Shown here one piece after another: positions 26,749-34,869 of a DNA stretch of 64,000 bases. The stretch comes from Streptomyces nojiriensis. Its GTDB lineage: Bacteria > Actinomycetota > Actinomycetes > Streptomycetales > Streptomycetaceae. Each line of letters begins with the position of its first letter. The first letter of the stretch is position 1. Location of the stretch: positions 2,620,001 to 2,684,000 of the forward strand of contig NZ_CP071139.1 of assembly GCF_017639205.1 (NCBI RefSeq), read 5' to 3'. A program made the translations under genes and the position numbers. The notes under the pieces were generated by a model. That model was given only the letters and a program-made list of their open reading frames with translations, searched no databases and was not told the DNA's origin.

Positions 26749-26782
26749 GGGGCCGGTTCGGACGCTTGGTCCGGCCGGCCCC
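26749..26782. terminator. Bidirectional terminator between tyrS and the YeaQ-type gene
   Basis: An 8-bp perfect stem GGGGCCGG/CCGGCCCC (26749-26756 with 26775-26782), with a secondary inner pairing, lies between convergent stops. TTCGTCA follows on the plus strand. Confidence 0.65.
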
Positions 26783-26803
26783 TTCGTCATGACCCGCGCT
26801 GCG

Positions 26804-27082
26804 TCACGTCGTCTGCCGCTTGCCCTTGATCGCTCCGTACATCATCTCGCCGAGCGCGACCACGAGGACCGCTCCCGCGATCTGCAGCAGGTGCCGGGTC
26901 CAGTCGATGCCCGCGGTCTCACCGACACCGATCCAGGTGGCCACCGCGTTGCCGATGACGGCGCCGACGATGCCGAAGAGGGTGGTCAGCCACAGCGGCT
27001 GGTGCTGCTTGCCCGGCAGGATGGCCTTGGCTATCAGCCCCAGCACGAAACCGACGACGATCGCCCACAACCAACCACCCAT
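26804..27082 (-). CDS. GlsB/YeaQ/YmgE family stress-response membrane protein
   Basis: A 92-residue three-helix membrane protein: GGWLWAIVVGFVLGLIAKAILPGKQHQPLW at the N-terminus is the family hallmark, followed by TTLFGIVGAVIGNAVA and QIAGAVLVVALGEMMYG. These transglycosylase-associated proteins are induced by stress in several bacteria; the molecular role is not established. ATG 27082 is preceded by a GGAGG (minus strand). Confidence 0.9.
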   Translation of the reverse strand: MGGWLWAIVVGFVLGLIAKAILPGKQHQPLWLTTLFGIVGAVIGNAVATWIGVGETAGIDWTRHLLQIAGAVLVVALGEMMYGAIKGKRQTT

Positions 27083-27258
27083 GTCGAGCCTCCTCCCGGC
27101 GCCTTGTGCGCACGTGCGCCCAGTGTCGACCCATCCGGCGTACGGCGCATTTCGGACAGTGTCGTACGGGGGTCCCCCCTCTCCCCGCGGCCCGGGGGCG
27201 GGCGTACCGTGGGAGGGACCGGGCCGGGAGTGCCCGGAGGGCGATCGGGTGGTGGAGC

Positions 27259-27600
27259 GTGGAGCGGACGAAGCGGCAGAAGCGGAACGGGGCCGAGGTC
27301 TTCCGGATCACCGGTGCGCGGATGGGTCTCGCCGAGGACGTGCGGGGCCGTCAGCGCCGGTACGTGATCTCGATGACGATCAGGACCCTTTCGGTCATCG
27401 CGACCGTGCTGTTGTGGAACGTGCAGCGCCCGGTGGCCATCGTGACGCTCGTGGCCGGAGCCCTGCTCCCCTACGTGGCCGTGGTCATCGCCAACGCCGG
27501 GCGAGAGTCGACGCCGTCGCTGCCCTCGCACTTCGTCCCGGCCCCCGTGCGACCGGCGCTCGACGCGGGAAACCTCAAGAAAAGCTCAGATCAATCATGA
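27259..27600 (+). CDS. DUF3099 domain membrane protein
   Basis: About 113 residues. The DUF3099 core VFRITGARMGLAEDVRGRQRRYVISM is followed by two adjacent transmembrane helices (RTLSVIATVLLWNV; AIVTLVAGALLPYVAVVIANA) and a short cytoplasmic tail. An actinobacterial family of unknown function. GTG 27259 is the most likely start, judged from the family N-terminus; the ribosome site is weak (GGAG at 27254 is too close, GGAGGG at 27236 rather far). Confidence 0.8.
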   Translation: MERTKRQKRNGAEVFRITGARMGLAEDVRGRQRRYVISMTIRTLSVIATVLLWNVQRPVAIVTLVAGALLPYVAVVIANAGRESTPSLPSHFVPAPVRPALDAGNLKKSSDQS

Positions 27601-27676
27601 AGTTCCGGTGCACTCCACCGGGTCCTGCGTGACATACTGCTCACGCGCTCCGCATCCCCCGTCGGAGCGACGGACC

Positions 27677-27712
27677 GACGCCGGGCAGCTCCCCCCGTGG
27701 CTGCTCGGCGTC
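27677..27712 (+). terminator. Terminator after the DUF3099 gene
   Basis: A 13-bp stem with one imperfect pair (27677-27689 with 27700-27712, GACGCCGGGCAGC) is followed by GCCATTCCGTTCT. Confidence 0.6.
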
Positions 27713-27724
27713 GCCATTCCGTTC

Positions 27725-27730
27725 TAATGT
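27725..27730 (+). promoter_or_regulatory. Probable -10 element of a leaderless transcript
   Basis: TAATGT is 6 nt upstream of the GTG at 27737, and no ribosome site precedes that GTG. The spacing fits transcription starting at the initiation codon. Confidence 0.4.
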
Positions 27731-27736
27731 GGGCCT

Positions 27737-27988
27737 GTGACTTCCTCCAGCGCCTCCGGCTCCGACGAGAACCCCACCTGCTCCGCCAAGGGCTGCCGCG
27801 ACACGGCCGTGTGGGTCCTGGCGTGGAACAACCCGACGCTGCACACGCCGGAGCGGCGCAAGACCTGGCTGGCGTGCGAGGAGCACCGCGAACACCTCTC
27901 CCAGTTCCTGGGGGTCCGCGGTTTCCTCAAGGACGTCGTGAAGCTGGACGAGTGGGTGCAGCCGGAGGGCTCGGAACGCCCCCGCTGA
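27737..27988 (+). CDS. Small conserved protein with a Cys/His cluster
   Basis: An 83-residue soluble protein. Cys and His residues are spaced like a metal knuckle: PTCSAKGCRD at the N-terminus and LACEEHREHL centrally, suggesting one zinc site. No family name can be assigned with confidence. It is convergent with moaA, 33 bp apart. The GTG start appears leaderless. The last ten residues are acidic/basic and probably disordered. Confidence 0.75.
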   Translation: MTSSSASGSDENPTCSAKGCRDTAVWVLAWNNPTLHTPERRKTWLACEEHREHLSQFLGVRGFLKDVVKLDEWVQPEGSERPR

Positions 27989-28021
27989 CCAGGCCCGTAC
28001 CACGCCCGTACCTGAGAGCGG

Positions 28022-29011
28022 TCAGCCGCCGATCGCGGACATCGGGCGGTCGGGCTGCAGGAAGGACGGGTCGTCGAGACCGGATCCGGCCTTCTTGCCC
28101 CACATCGCGACCTTCCACAGCCGGGCGATCTCCTCGTCCGGGGCGCCCGAGCGCAGGGCCGCGCGCAGGTCCGACTCCTCCGTCGCGAACAGGCACGTGC
28201 GCACCTGGCCGTCGGCCGTGAGCCGCGTACGGTCGCAGGCGCCGCAGAACGGACGGGTGACCGAGGCGATGACACCGACGGTGGCCGGTCCCCCGTCGAC
28301 CACCCAGCGCTCTGCCGGGGCGGAGCCGCGCTCGACGGCGCCTTCCTCGGTGAGCGTGAAGCGGGTGCGCAGGGACTCCAGGATGTCCCCGGCGGTGATC
28401 ATGCCGTCGCGCTTCCAGCCGTGCTGGGCGTCGAGCGGCATCTGCTCGATGAAGCGGAGCTCGTACTCGTTCTCCACGGCCCAGGCCAGCAGGTCGGGGG
28501 CCTCGTCGTCGTTGAGGCCGGGCATGAGGACGGCATTGACCTTGACGGGGGTGAGGCCGGCCTCGCGGGCCGCGGCCATGCCCTCGACGACGTCCTTGTG
28601 CCGGTCGCGGCGGGTCAGGGTCTTGAAGACATCGGGCCGCAGGGTGTCCAGGGAGACGTTCACCCGGTCCAGGCCGGCGGCCTTCAGGGCCTGCGCGGTG
28701 CGCTTCAGGCCGATACCGTTGGTGGTCAGGGACATCTTGGGGCGGGGCTCCAGGGCCGCGCACCGCTCGACGATGCCGACCAGGCCGGGCCGCAGCAGCG
28801 GTTCGCCGCCGGTGAACCGGACCTCGGTGATCCCCAGCTGCGTGACCGCGATGCGGATCAACCGGACGATCTCGTCATCACTGAGCAGGTCCGACTTGCC
28901 CAGCCATTGCAGCCCTTCTTCGGGCATGCAGTAGGTGCAGCGCAGATTGCACCGGTCCGTCAGCGAGACGCGCAGGTCAGTGGCCACGCGGCCGTAGGTA
29001 TCGAGAAGCAC
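28022..29011 (-). CDS. moaA: GTP 3',8-cyclase (molybdenum cofactor synthesis)
   Basis: A 329-residue radical-SAM enzyme that makes 3',8-cyclo-GTP, the first step of molybdopterin synthesis. The N-terminal 4Fe4S motif is C21-x3-C25-x2-C28 (TDRCNLRCTYCMPEEG), the SAM-binding GGEP follows, the C-terminal cluster lies in PFCGACDRTRLTADGQVRTCLF, and the protein ends in the essential Gly-Gly tail. GTG 29011 has AGGGGAGGGGG upstream and gives the normal N-terminus. Other moa genes are not nearby. Confidence 0.96.
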   Translation of the reverse strand: MLLDTYGRVATDLRVSLTDRCNLRCTYCMPEEGLQWLGKSDLLSDDEIVRLIRIAVTQLGITEVRFTGGEPLLRPGLVGIVERCAALEPRPKMSLTTNGIGLKRTAQALKAAGLDRVNVSLDTLRPDVFKTLTRRDRHKDVVEGMAAAREAGLTPVKVNAVLMPGLNDDEAPDLLAWAVENEYELRFIEQMPLDAQHGWKRDGMITAGDILESLRTRFTLTEEGAVERGSAPAERWVVDGGPATVGVIASVTRPFCGACDRTRLTADGQVRTCLFATEESDLRAALRSGAPDEEIARLWKVAMWGKKAGSGLDDPSFLQPDRPMSAIGG

Positions 29012-29135
29012 TGTGGGCCCCCTCCCCTGTCCGGAAGTAGAGGTACGCGCGGGCATTCGATCTACTTCACGCGTTCTATTTCGAGACTACGCGACGCCTG
29101 TGTCATCCAGAGGTGCCCGAATGAACGAGACGTGA

Positions 29136-29171
29136 CGTGGCCGCGTCGTAGGGAACTACGACGCGGCCACG
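29136..29171 (-). terminator. Terminator of the DUF485-symporter operon
   Basis: A perfect 16-bp stem with a four-base loop (29136-29151 with 29156-29171) begins 19 bp past the symporter stop. It separates this operon from moaA, which is on the same strand. Confidence 0.75.
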
Positions 29172-29189
29172 CTGGGTGTTCGGATGATG

Positions 29190-30818
29190 TCAGTGCGCCC
29201 CGGTTCCGGTGAGGGAGCGCACCTCGAGCTCCGCGAACTTCCGGGGGTCGGCCTTCTCCTTGGAGAGGACGGTTCCCAGCCAGCCCAGCAGGAAGCCGAG
29301 GGGGATCGAGATGATCCCCGGGTTCTCCAGCGGGAACCAGAAGAAGTCCGCGTCCTTGAACATCGAGGTGGGCTTACCGGACACGACCGGGGAGAACAGC
29401 ACCAGGCCGACCGCCGAGACCAGTCCGCCGTAGATGGACCAGAGCGCTCCCCGGGTGGTGAAGCGCTTCCAGAAGAGGCTGTAGAGGATCGTCGGCAGGT
29501 TCGCGGAGGCGGCGACCGCGAAGGCGAGCGCGACCAGTCCGGCCACGTTCAGGTCGCGGGCCAGTGCGCCGAGGCCGATGGCGACGGCTCCGATGACGAC
29601 GGTGGACCAGCGGGCGGCGCGCATCTCCTCCTTCTCGGTGGCCTTGCCCTTGCGGATCACGTTCACGTACAGGTCGTGCGCGAAGGACGAGGAGGAGGCG
29701 AGGGTGAGGCCCGCGACGACGGCCAGGATGGTGGCGAAGGCGACCGCGGAGATCACGGCGAGCAGGATGGCGCCGCCGGTGGAGTCGGGACCGCCGCCGA
29801 CGGCCTGGGCGAGCAGCGGGGCTGCGGTGTTGCCGGCCTTGTTGGACTTGATGATCTCGTCGCGGTCGAGCAGCGCCGCGGCGCCGAAACCGAGGGCGAT
29901 CGTCATCAGGTAGAAGCCGCCGATGATGCCGATGGCCCAGAGGACGGACTTACGGGCGGCCTGCGCGGTGGGCACCGTGTAGAAGCGGATCAGGATGTGC
30001 GGCAGGCCGGCGGTACCGAGGACGAGGGCGAGGCCGAGCGAGAGGAAGTCCAGCTTCGAGGTCGGGTCCTTGCCGTACTTGAGGCCGGGTTCGAGGAACT
30101 TCGCCCCCTGCCCGCTGTTCTCCGCGGCCTTGCCCAGCAGGTCGGAGATGTTGAAGTTGAACTTCACCAGCACCAGGAGGGTGATCAGCAGGGTGCCCGC
30201 GATCAGCAGCACCGCCTTGACCATCTGGACCCAGGTGGTGCCCTTCATGCCGCCGATGGTCACGTAGACGATCATCAGTACGCCGACCAGCGCGACGACG
30301 GCCACCTTGCCCCCGTCGCTGGTGATCCCCAGGAGCAGCGAGACGAGCACGCCTGCGCCGGCCATCTGCGCGAGCAGGTAGAAGATCGAGACCACGATGG
30401 TGGAGGTGCCGGCGGCGGTGCGGACGGGCCGCTGGCGCATCCGGTACGCGAGGACGTCGCCCATCGTGTAGCGGCCGGAGTTGCGCAGCGGCTCGGCGAC
30501 GAGCAGCAGGGCGACCAGCCAGGCGACGAGGAAGCCGATCGAGTAGAGGAATCCGTCGTAGCCGAAGAGGGCGATGGCTCCGGCGATGCCGAGGAAGGAC
30601 GCGGCGGACATGTAGTCGCCGGAGATGGCGAGGCCGTTCTGGAAGCCGGTGAACTGGCGGCCGCCCGCGTAGAAGTCGGAAACGTCCTTGGTCTGGCGGC
30701 CGGCCCAGACGGTGATGATCAGGGTGGCGACGACGAACAGCCCGAACAGGGTGATGATCAGCGGACGGTGCTCGGAGGCTCCCGCGGCGAGCGTCGTCAG
30801 GTGGTGCGCCCCGCTCAT
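29190..30818 (-). CDS. Sodium:solute symporter, acetate/monocarboxylate (ActP/MctC) type
   Basis: A 542-residue SSS-family transporter with about 13 helices. The hallmark block TKDVSDFYAGGRQFTGFQNGLAISGDYMSAASFLGIAGAIALFGYDG is that of the ActP/MctC acetate-pyruvate-propionate symporters. ATG 30818 overlaps the stop of the upstream DUF485 gene (ATGA). The DUF485-SSS pair is the same arrangement as yjcH-actP of E. coli, which supports monocarboxylate uptake; exact substrate not determined. Confidence 0.92.
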   Translation of the reverse strand: MSGAHHLTTLAAGASEHRPLIITLFGLFVVATLIITVWAGRQTKDVSDFYAGGRQFTGFQNGLAISGDYMSAASFLGIAGAIALFGYDGFLYSIGFLVAWLVALLLVAEPLRNSGRYTMGDVLAYRMRQRPVRTAAGTSTIVVSIFYLLAQMAGAGVLVSLLLGITSDGGKVAVVALVGVLMIVYVTIGGMKGTTWVQMVKAVLLIAGTLLITLLVLVKFNFNISDLLGKAAENSGQGAKFLEPGLKYGKDPTSKLDFLSLGLALVLGTAGLPHILIRFYTVPTAQAARKSVLWAIGIIGGFYLMTIALGFGAAALLDRDEIIKSNKAGNTAAPLLAQAVGGGPDSTGGAILLAVISAVAFATILAVVAGLTLASSSSFAHDLYVNVIRKGKATEKEEMRAARWSTVVIGAVAIGLGALARDLNVAGLVALAFAVAASANLPTILYSLFWKRFTTRGALWSIYGGLVSAVGLVLFSPVVSGKPTSMFKDADFFWFPLENPGIISIPLGFLLGWLGTVLSKEKADPRKFAELEVRSLTGTGAH

Positions 30819-31180
30819 TCGGCGGCCTCCATCCGCGCCTTGATGGCCTCGGCCTTGGGGTCGAGCCGCGCGGCCGCGTGCCGGGCGTAGAGCCAGGCGA
30901 TCAGGAAGGTCGTCGCGAACTGGGCGAGGCCGAGCACGAGGGCGACGTTGATGTTGCCGAAGAGCTTGGTCCCCATGAAGCCGCCCGCGTAGTTGGACAG
31001 CAGGACGTACAGCAGGTACCAGGCGATGAAGGCCACGGTGAGCGGGAAGGCGAAGGAGCGGTAGGAGCCGCGCAGTTCGGTGAACTCGGCGCTCTGCTGG
31101 ACGCTCGTGTAGTCGTCTGCCGCGGGGGCCGCCGGTGGCGTTCCCGCGCTGCCCGGCGGCGGCGCTGCTTCGGTGGTCAC
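30815..31180 (-). CDS. DUF485 (YjcH-like) membrane protein, symporter partner
   Basis: A 121-residue protein: a disordered Pro/Ala N-terminus, then SAEFTELRGSYRSFAFPLTVAFIAWYLLYVLLSNYAG and a second helix (VALVLGLAQFATTFLIAWLYARHA). DUF485 proteins accompany ActP-type symporters. Start GTG 31180 is set by AAGGAGAT at a 7-8 nt spacing; a TTG at 31225 in frame has no ribosome site. It overlaps the symporter start by 4 bp. Confidence 0.9.
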   Translation of the reverse strand: MTTEAAPPPGSAGTPPAAPAADDYTSVQQSAEFTELRGSYRSFAFPLTVAFIAWYLLYVLLSNYAGGFMGTKLFGNINVALVLGLAQFATTFLIAWLYARHAAARLDPKAEAIKARMEAAE

Positions 31181-31438
31181 GGGGGGATCTCCTTGTGACG
31201 CGGGTGCGGTGGGGACGACGGACAAAACAACCTCCGTGTGGGGGGACGGTGGTGCCGAGCCCCCCTTGTCAACGGCACGGACGGCGCGTCGGGACGGTTC
31301 AACACCGATTGATTCTTGGGGAACTGATTTCTCGAACTGATGGCGTGGAGGGGAACGGCGACGCTAGGTTCACTTGTCATGAACCCGTCCGACGCGACCG
31401 CGTCCGGGCGGCTTTTTCGAGGACGACCTGGAGAACCC

Positions 31439-32995
31439 ATGGATCAGCTGGGGTCGCGTGCGCCCAAGAAGCGCAGCCGTGCTCTCGCCGTACCCGTCGG
31501 CCTGGCGCTCACCGCCTCGCTCGCCTTCCTGCCCGCGATCTCGGCCTCGGCCGCCCCGCTGGGCGGTGCGGCCGACACGGCGCCGGCCGCGAAGGCCGAC
31601 ACCTCCGGCCCCAAACTGTCGTACGTGGCCAACCTGAACGCGTACGCCACGGTGAAGGCGGCGAAGAAGGCCGTCGAGCGGGCCGGCGGAACGGTGGTGA
31701 CGGCCTATGAGCAGATCGGGGTCGTGGTCGCACACTCCCAGAACCCGGACTTCGCCAAGCAGCTGCGCGCCCAGCGCGGTCTGTTCGTGTCGGTCGGCGC
31801 CACCCGGACGGCCCCGATGTCGGCGGCGCGGACCACCGAGGAGGGAGCGACCCAGCAGCTGAGCGCGGCGGACGCCGCCAAGGCGGCGGCCGTGGCCCAG
31901 GAGGGTCAGGAGCCGCTGGAGCCCAACCAGTGGGACCTGCGGACGATCAAGGCCGACAAGGCTCACAAGATCAACGATGGCAGCCGGAACGTCACGGTGG
32001 GCATCATCGACACGGGTGTCGACGACACCCACCCCGATCTCGCCCCGAACTTCTCCAAGGGCCAGTCGGCCAACTGCGTGGGCGGCGTCGCCGACACCAC
32101 CGAGGGCGCCTGGCGCCCGTACCCCGACGGCAGCGACCACGGCACGCACGTGGCCGGCACCATCGGGGCCGCACGCAACGGCATCGGCATCAGCGGTGTC
32201 GCGCCGGGCGTGAAGATAGCCGCGATCAAGGTGAGCGAGCCCGGGACCAGCCTCTTCTACACCGAGGCGGTCGTCTGCGGCTTCATGTTCGCCGCCGAGA
32301 AGGGGATCGAGGTGACCAACAACAGCTACTACGTCGACCCGTGGCTCTTCAACTGCAAGTCCGACGACGACCAGAAGGCGCTGGTGGAGGCCATCGGCCG
32401 GGCCACCAAGTACGCCGAGCGCAAGGGCACGCTCCACATCGCCTCGGCCGGCAATTCCAACCAGGACCTGGCGGCCGACTCCCTCGTCGACGAGACCAGC
32501 CCGAACGACACCACCCCGGTGCCGCGCACGATCGACCCGAAGGTCTGCCTGGACCTGCCCACGCAGCTGCCGGGCGTGGTCACCGTCTCCGCGACCGGCG
32601 ACAAGGGCCTGCGCTCGTACTACTCCAGCTACGGCCTCGGGGTCGTGGACGTCGCCGCCCCCGGTGGTGACAAGTGGCAGGTCCCCGACACCCCGGACGC
32701 CAACGGGCGCGTGCTGTCGACCGTCCCCGGCGGGGGCTACGGCTACAAGCAGGGCACCTCGATGGCCGCCCCGCACGTCGCGGGCGTCGCGGCGCTCCTC
32801 AAGAGCGCCCACCCGTCGGCCACGCCCTCGCAGCTCCAGGCGATGCTGAAGGCCCAGTCCACGAAGGCGGCCTGCCCGACGCAGATATACGACGCCGCGG
32901 GCACCCTGATCGACGCCACCACCTGCGCGAGCAAGTGGGGACAGACGGGCTACTACGGCTACGGCGTGATCGACGCGCTCAAGGCCGTGAAGTAG
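31439..32995 (+). CDS. Secreted S8 (subtilisin-like) serine protease
   Basis: A 518-residue exported protease. It has a Lys/Arg-rich signal peptide (APKKRSRALAVPVGLALTASLAFLPAISASA), an inhibitor-type propeptide (~residues 45-150) and a catalytic domain with Asp in GIIDTGVDDTHPDL, His in DHGTHVAGTIGA and Ser in GTSMAAPHVAG. Four to five cysteines in the catalytic half could form disulfides. ATG 31439 has GGAG 5 nt upstream; an in-frame ATG at 31379 just after a TAGGTT box is a less likely alternative that would give an overlong signal region. Confidence 0.94.
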   Translation: MDQLGSRAPKKRSRALAVPVGLALTASLAFLPAISASAAPLGGAADTAPAAKADTSGPKLSYVANLNAYATVKAAKKAVERAGGTVVTAYEQIGVVVAHSQNPDFAKQLRAQRGLFVSVGATRTAPMSAARTTEEGATQQLSAADAAKAAAVAQEGQEPLEPNQWDLRTIKADKAHKINDGSRNVTVGIIDTGVDDTHPDLAPNFSKGQSANCVGGVADTTEGAWRPYPDGSDHGTHVAGTIGAARNGIGISGVAPGVKIAAIKVSEPGTSLFYTEAVVCGFMFAAEKGIEVTNNSYYVDPWLFNCKSDDDQKALVEAIGRATKYAERKGTLHIASAGNSNQDLAADSLVDETSPNDTTPVPRTIDPKVCLDLPTQLPGVVTVSATGDKGLRSYYSSYGLGVVDVAAPGGDKWQVPDTPDANGRVLSTVPGGGYGYKQGTSMAAPHVAGVAALLKSAHPSATPSQLQAMLKAQSTKAACPTQIYDAAGTLIDATTCASKWGQTGYYGYGVIDALKAVK

Positions 32996-33009
32996 CACCC
33001 GGCGCAGCG

Positions 33010-33054
33010 GGGCGGACGGGCCGGGCGGGGATCACCCGCCCGGCCCGTCCGCCC
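33010..33054. terminator. Perfect 20-bp bidirectional terminator
   Basis: 33010-33029 pairs perfectly with 33035-33054 around a five-base loop (GATCA), between convergent protease and alcohol dehydrogenase genes. Confidence 0.8.
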
Positions 33055-33082
33055 TGGCCGCCCGCCCGTCCGTCAGGTCAGG

Positions 33083-34126
33083 TCAGGGCTTGATCATCAC
33101 CTTGAGCGCGCTGCGGTCGTCCATCGCCCGGTAGCCGTCCGGGACCTCGTCCAGGGACACGGCCCGGTCGAAGACGGGCGCCGGGTCGATCGCGCCGCTG
33201 AGCACGTCCTTCAGCAGCTCCGGGATGTACGCGCGGACCGGGGCCACGCCGCCGCGCAGGGTGATGTTGCGGTCGAACATGACACCGAGGTCGAGGCCGG
33301 TGCCGCTGCCGTGCGGGACGCCGACGTAGCCGATGGCCCCGCCGTCGCGGGTGATGTTCACGGCGGTGCGCATCGACTGCTCGGTGCCGACCGCCTCGAT
33401 GACCGCGTGCGCGCCCCGGCCGCCGAGGAGCTCGCGCACGGCCGCCTCGGCGGCCTCGCCGCGCTCGGCGACGACGTCGGTGGCCCCGAAGAGCTTGGCG
33501 ATGTCCGTCCGTACGGTGTGGCGGCCCAGGGCGATGATCCGCTCGGCGCCCAGGCGCTTGGCGGCGAGGACGCCGCACAGGCCGACCGCACCGTCGCCGA
33601 CGACGGCGACCGTGGAGCCCTCGCGCACGCCCGCGCCCAGCGCGGCGTGGTGGCCGGTGCCCATGACGTCGGACAGCGCGAGCAGTCCGGTCAGCAGGTG
33701 GTCGTCGGAAGCGGCCTCGGCGGGCAGCTTCACCAGGGTGCCGTCGGCGTGCGGGACGCGGACGGCCTCGCCCTGGCCTCCGTCGTGGCCGACCGAGCCC
33801 CAGAAGCCGCCGTGCTCGCAGGAGGTGAAGAGGCCTTCGGAGCAGTACTCGCAGGTGCCGTCCGACCACATGAAGGGCGCGACGACGAGGTCGCCGGCCC
33901 GCAGGCCGGACACGGCGGAGCCGGTCTCCTCGACGATGCCCAGGAACTCGTGGCCGATGCGCTGGCCGGGCTGGCGCGCGGCCTCGCCGCGGTAGGCCCA
34001 CAGGTCGCTGCCGCAGATACAGGCACGAAGGACGCGGACGACGGCGTCCTCGGGTCGCTGGATCGCAGCGTCGGGCACCTCCTCCACGCGTATGTCGTGC
34101 GGGGCGTGGATAACGGTGGCGCGCAT
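33083..34126 (-). CDS. Zinc-dependent alcohol dehydrogenase family protein
   Basis: A 347-residue MDR-superfamily dehydrogenase. The catalytic zinc site is CICGSD plus GHEFLG, and the structural-zinc region is reduced to SDGTCEYCSEGLFTSCEH. NAD(P) binding is AVVGDGAVGLCGVLAAKRLG. Substrate unknown. ATG 34126 gives the usual N-terminus (MRATVIHAPHDIRVEEVPD). It stands alone between a terminator and the lysoplasmalogenase gene, read in the same direction. Confidence 0.92.
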   Translation of the reverse strand: MRATVIHAPHDIRVEEVPDAAIQRPEDAVVRVLRACICGSDLWAYRGEAARQPGQRIGHEFLGIVEETGSAVSGLRAGDLVVAPFMWSDGTCEYCSEGLFTSCEHGGFWGSVGHDGGQGEAVRVPHADGTLVKLPAEAASDDHLLTGLLALSDVMGTGHHAALGAGVREGSTVAVVGDGAVGLCGVLAAKRLGAERIIALGRHTVRTDIAKLFGATDVVAERGEAAEAAVRELLGGRGAHAVIEAVGTEQSMRTAVNITRDGGAIGYVGVPHGSGTGLDLGVMFDRNITLRGGVAPVRAYIPELLKDVLSGAIDPAPVFDRAVSLDEVPDGYRAMDDRSALKVMIKP

Positions 34127-34182
34127 GGTGGTGCAGTCCTCCGGTTCGAAATCGTTCAGTCTTGTACGACTGTGGAACCGTC

Positions 34183-34869
34183 CTACCGTACGCCTGCTTC
34201 CCGGGAGGTCGCGCCAGTGGCCAGCAGGTACTGGGCGGCCAGGTACGTGGCCATGATCCAGAAGTCCGGGCGGGGCAGCTGGGGCCACTCGGCGACGCCG
34301 GTGGCGATGAGGGTGTCGGAGAGCAGGAACAGCCCGCCGCCGATCCCGGCCCGCAGGCCGAGGGCGCTGGAGCGGAACGCCATGGCGGTGAGCAGCAGGC
34401 TGTAGCCGGCCACGGGGATCCGCAGGTCGGGCGGCAGATCGGACCACAGCAGGGCGACGGTGCCGAGGAGGGCGAGCGCGTACGCGCCTGCGAGCAGCGG
34501 GTTCGCGGGCCGCTTGCCGAAGAGGACGAGGTAGCAGACGTGGCCGACGGCGAAGGAGCCCATGCCCACGAGGAAGGCGGGCTCGGCGTCGAAGAGCAGG
34601 GCCAGGTCTCCGCCCCAGCCGAACAGCAGGGCGGCGAGCAGCAGCCGGGGCGCGCCGCGGGTGGCCATGTGGGTCACGAGCAGCGGCATGAGGAGCGGCT
34701 TGGCGATGACGTGCCCGAGGTGCCAGCCGGCCAGCAGCGAGCCGAGGTCGACGGCGGCGGCCACGGCGAAGGCCAGGAGGGCGATGCGGCCGAGGCGCGG
34801 CCGGCCGGCCGGAGCCTGGTCCGCCGCCCAGGCGGGGGCGGGTCGGCCCGGGGACTCGGCGGTGCTCAC
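34183..34869 (-). CDS. Lysoplasmalogenase (YhhN/TMEM86 family)
   Basis: A 228-residue eight-helix membrane protein of the YhhN/TMEM86 family: KPLLMPLL in helix 2, FGWGGDLALLF with the conserved Gly-Asp, GMGSFAVGHVCYLVLF, and LFLLSDTLIA near the C-terminus carrying the second conserved Ser-Asp. The family hydrolyses the vinyl-ether bond of lysoplasmalogen. GTG 34869 overlaps the stop of the alkylglycerol-monooxygenase-like gene (GTGA), so the two proteins are made together. Confidence 0.88.
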   Translation of the reverse strand: MSTAESPGRPAPAWAADQAPAGRPRLGRIALLAFAVAAAVDLGSLLAGWHLGHVIAKPLLMPLLVTHMATRGAPRLLLAALLFGWGGDLALLFDAEPAFLVGMGSFAVGHVCYLVLFGKRPANPLLAGAYALALLGTVALLWSDLPPDLRIPVAGYSLLLTAMAFRSSALGLRAGIGGGLFLLSDTLIATGVAEWPQLPRPDFWIMATYLAAQYLLATGATSREAGVR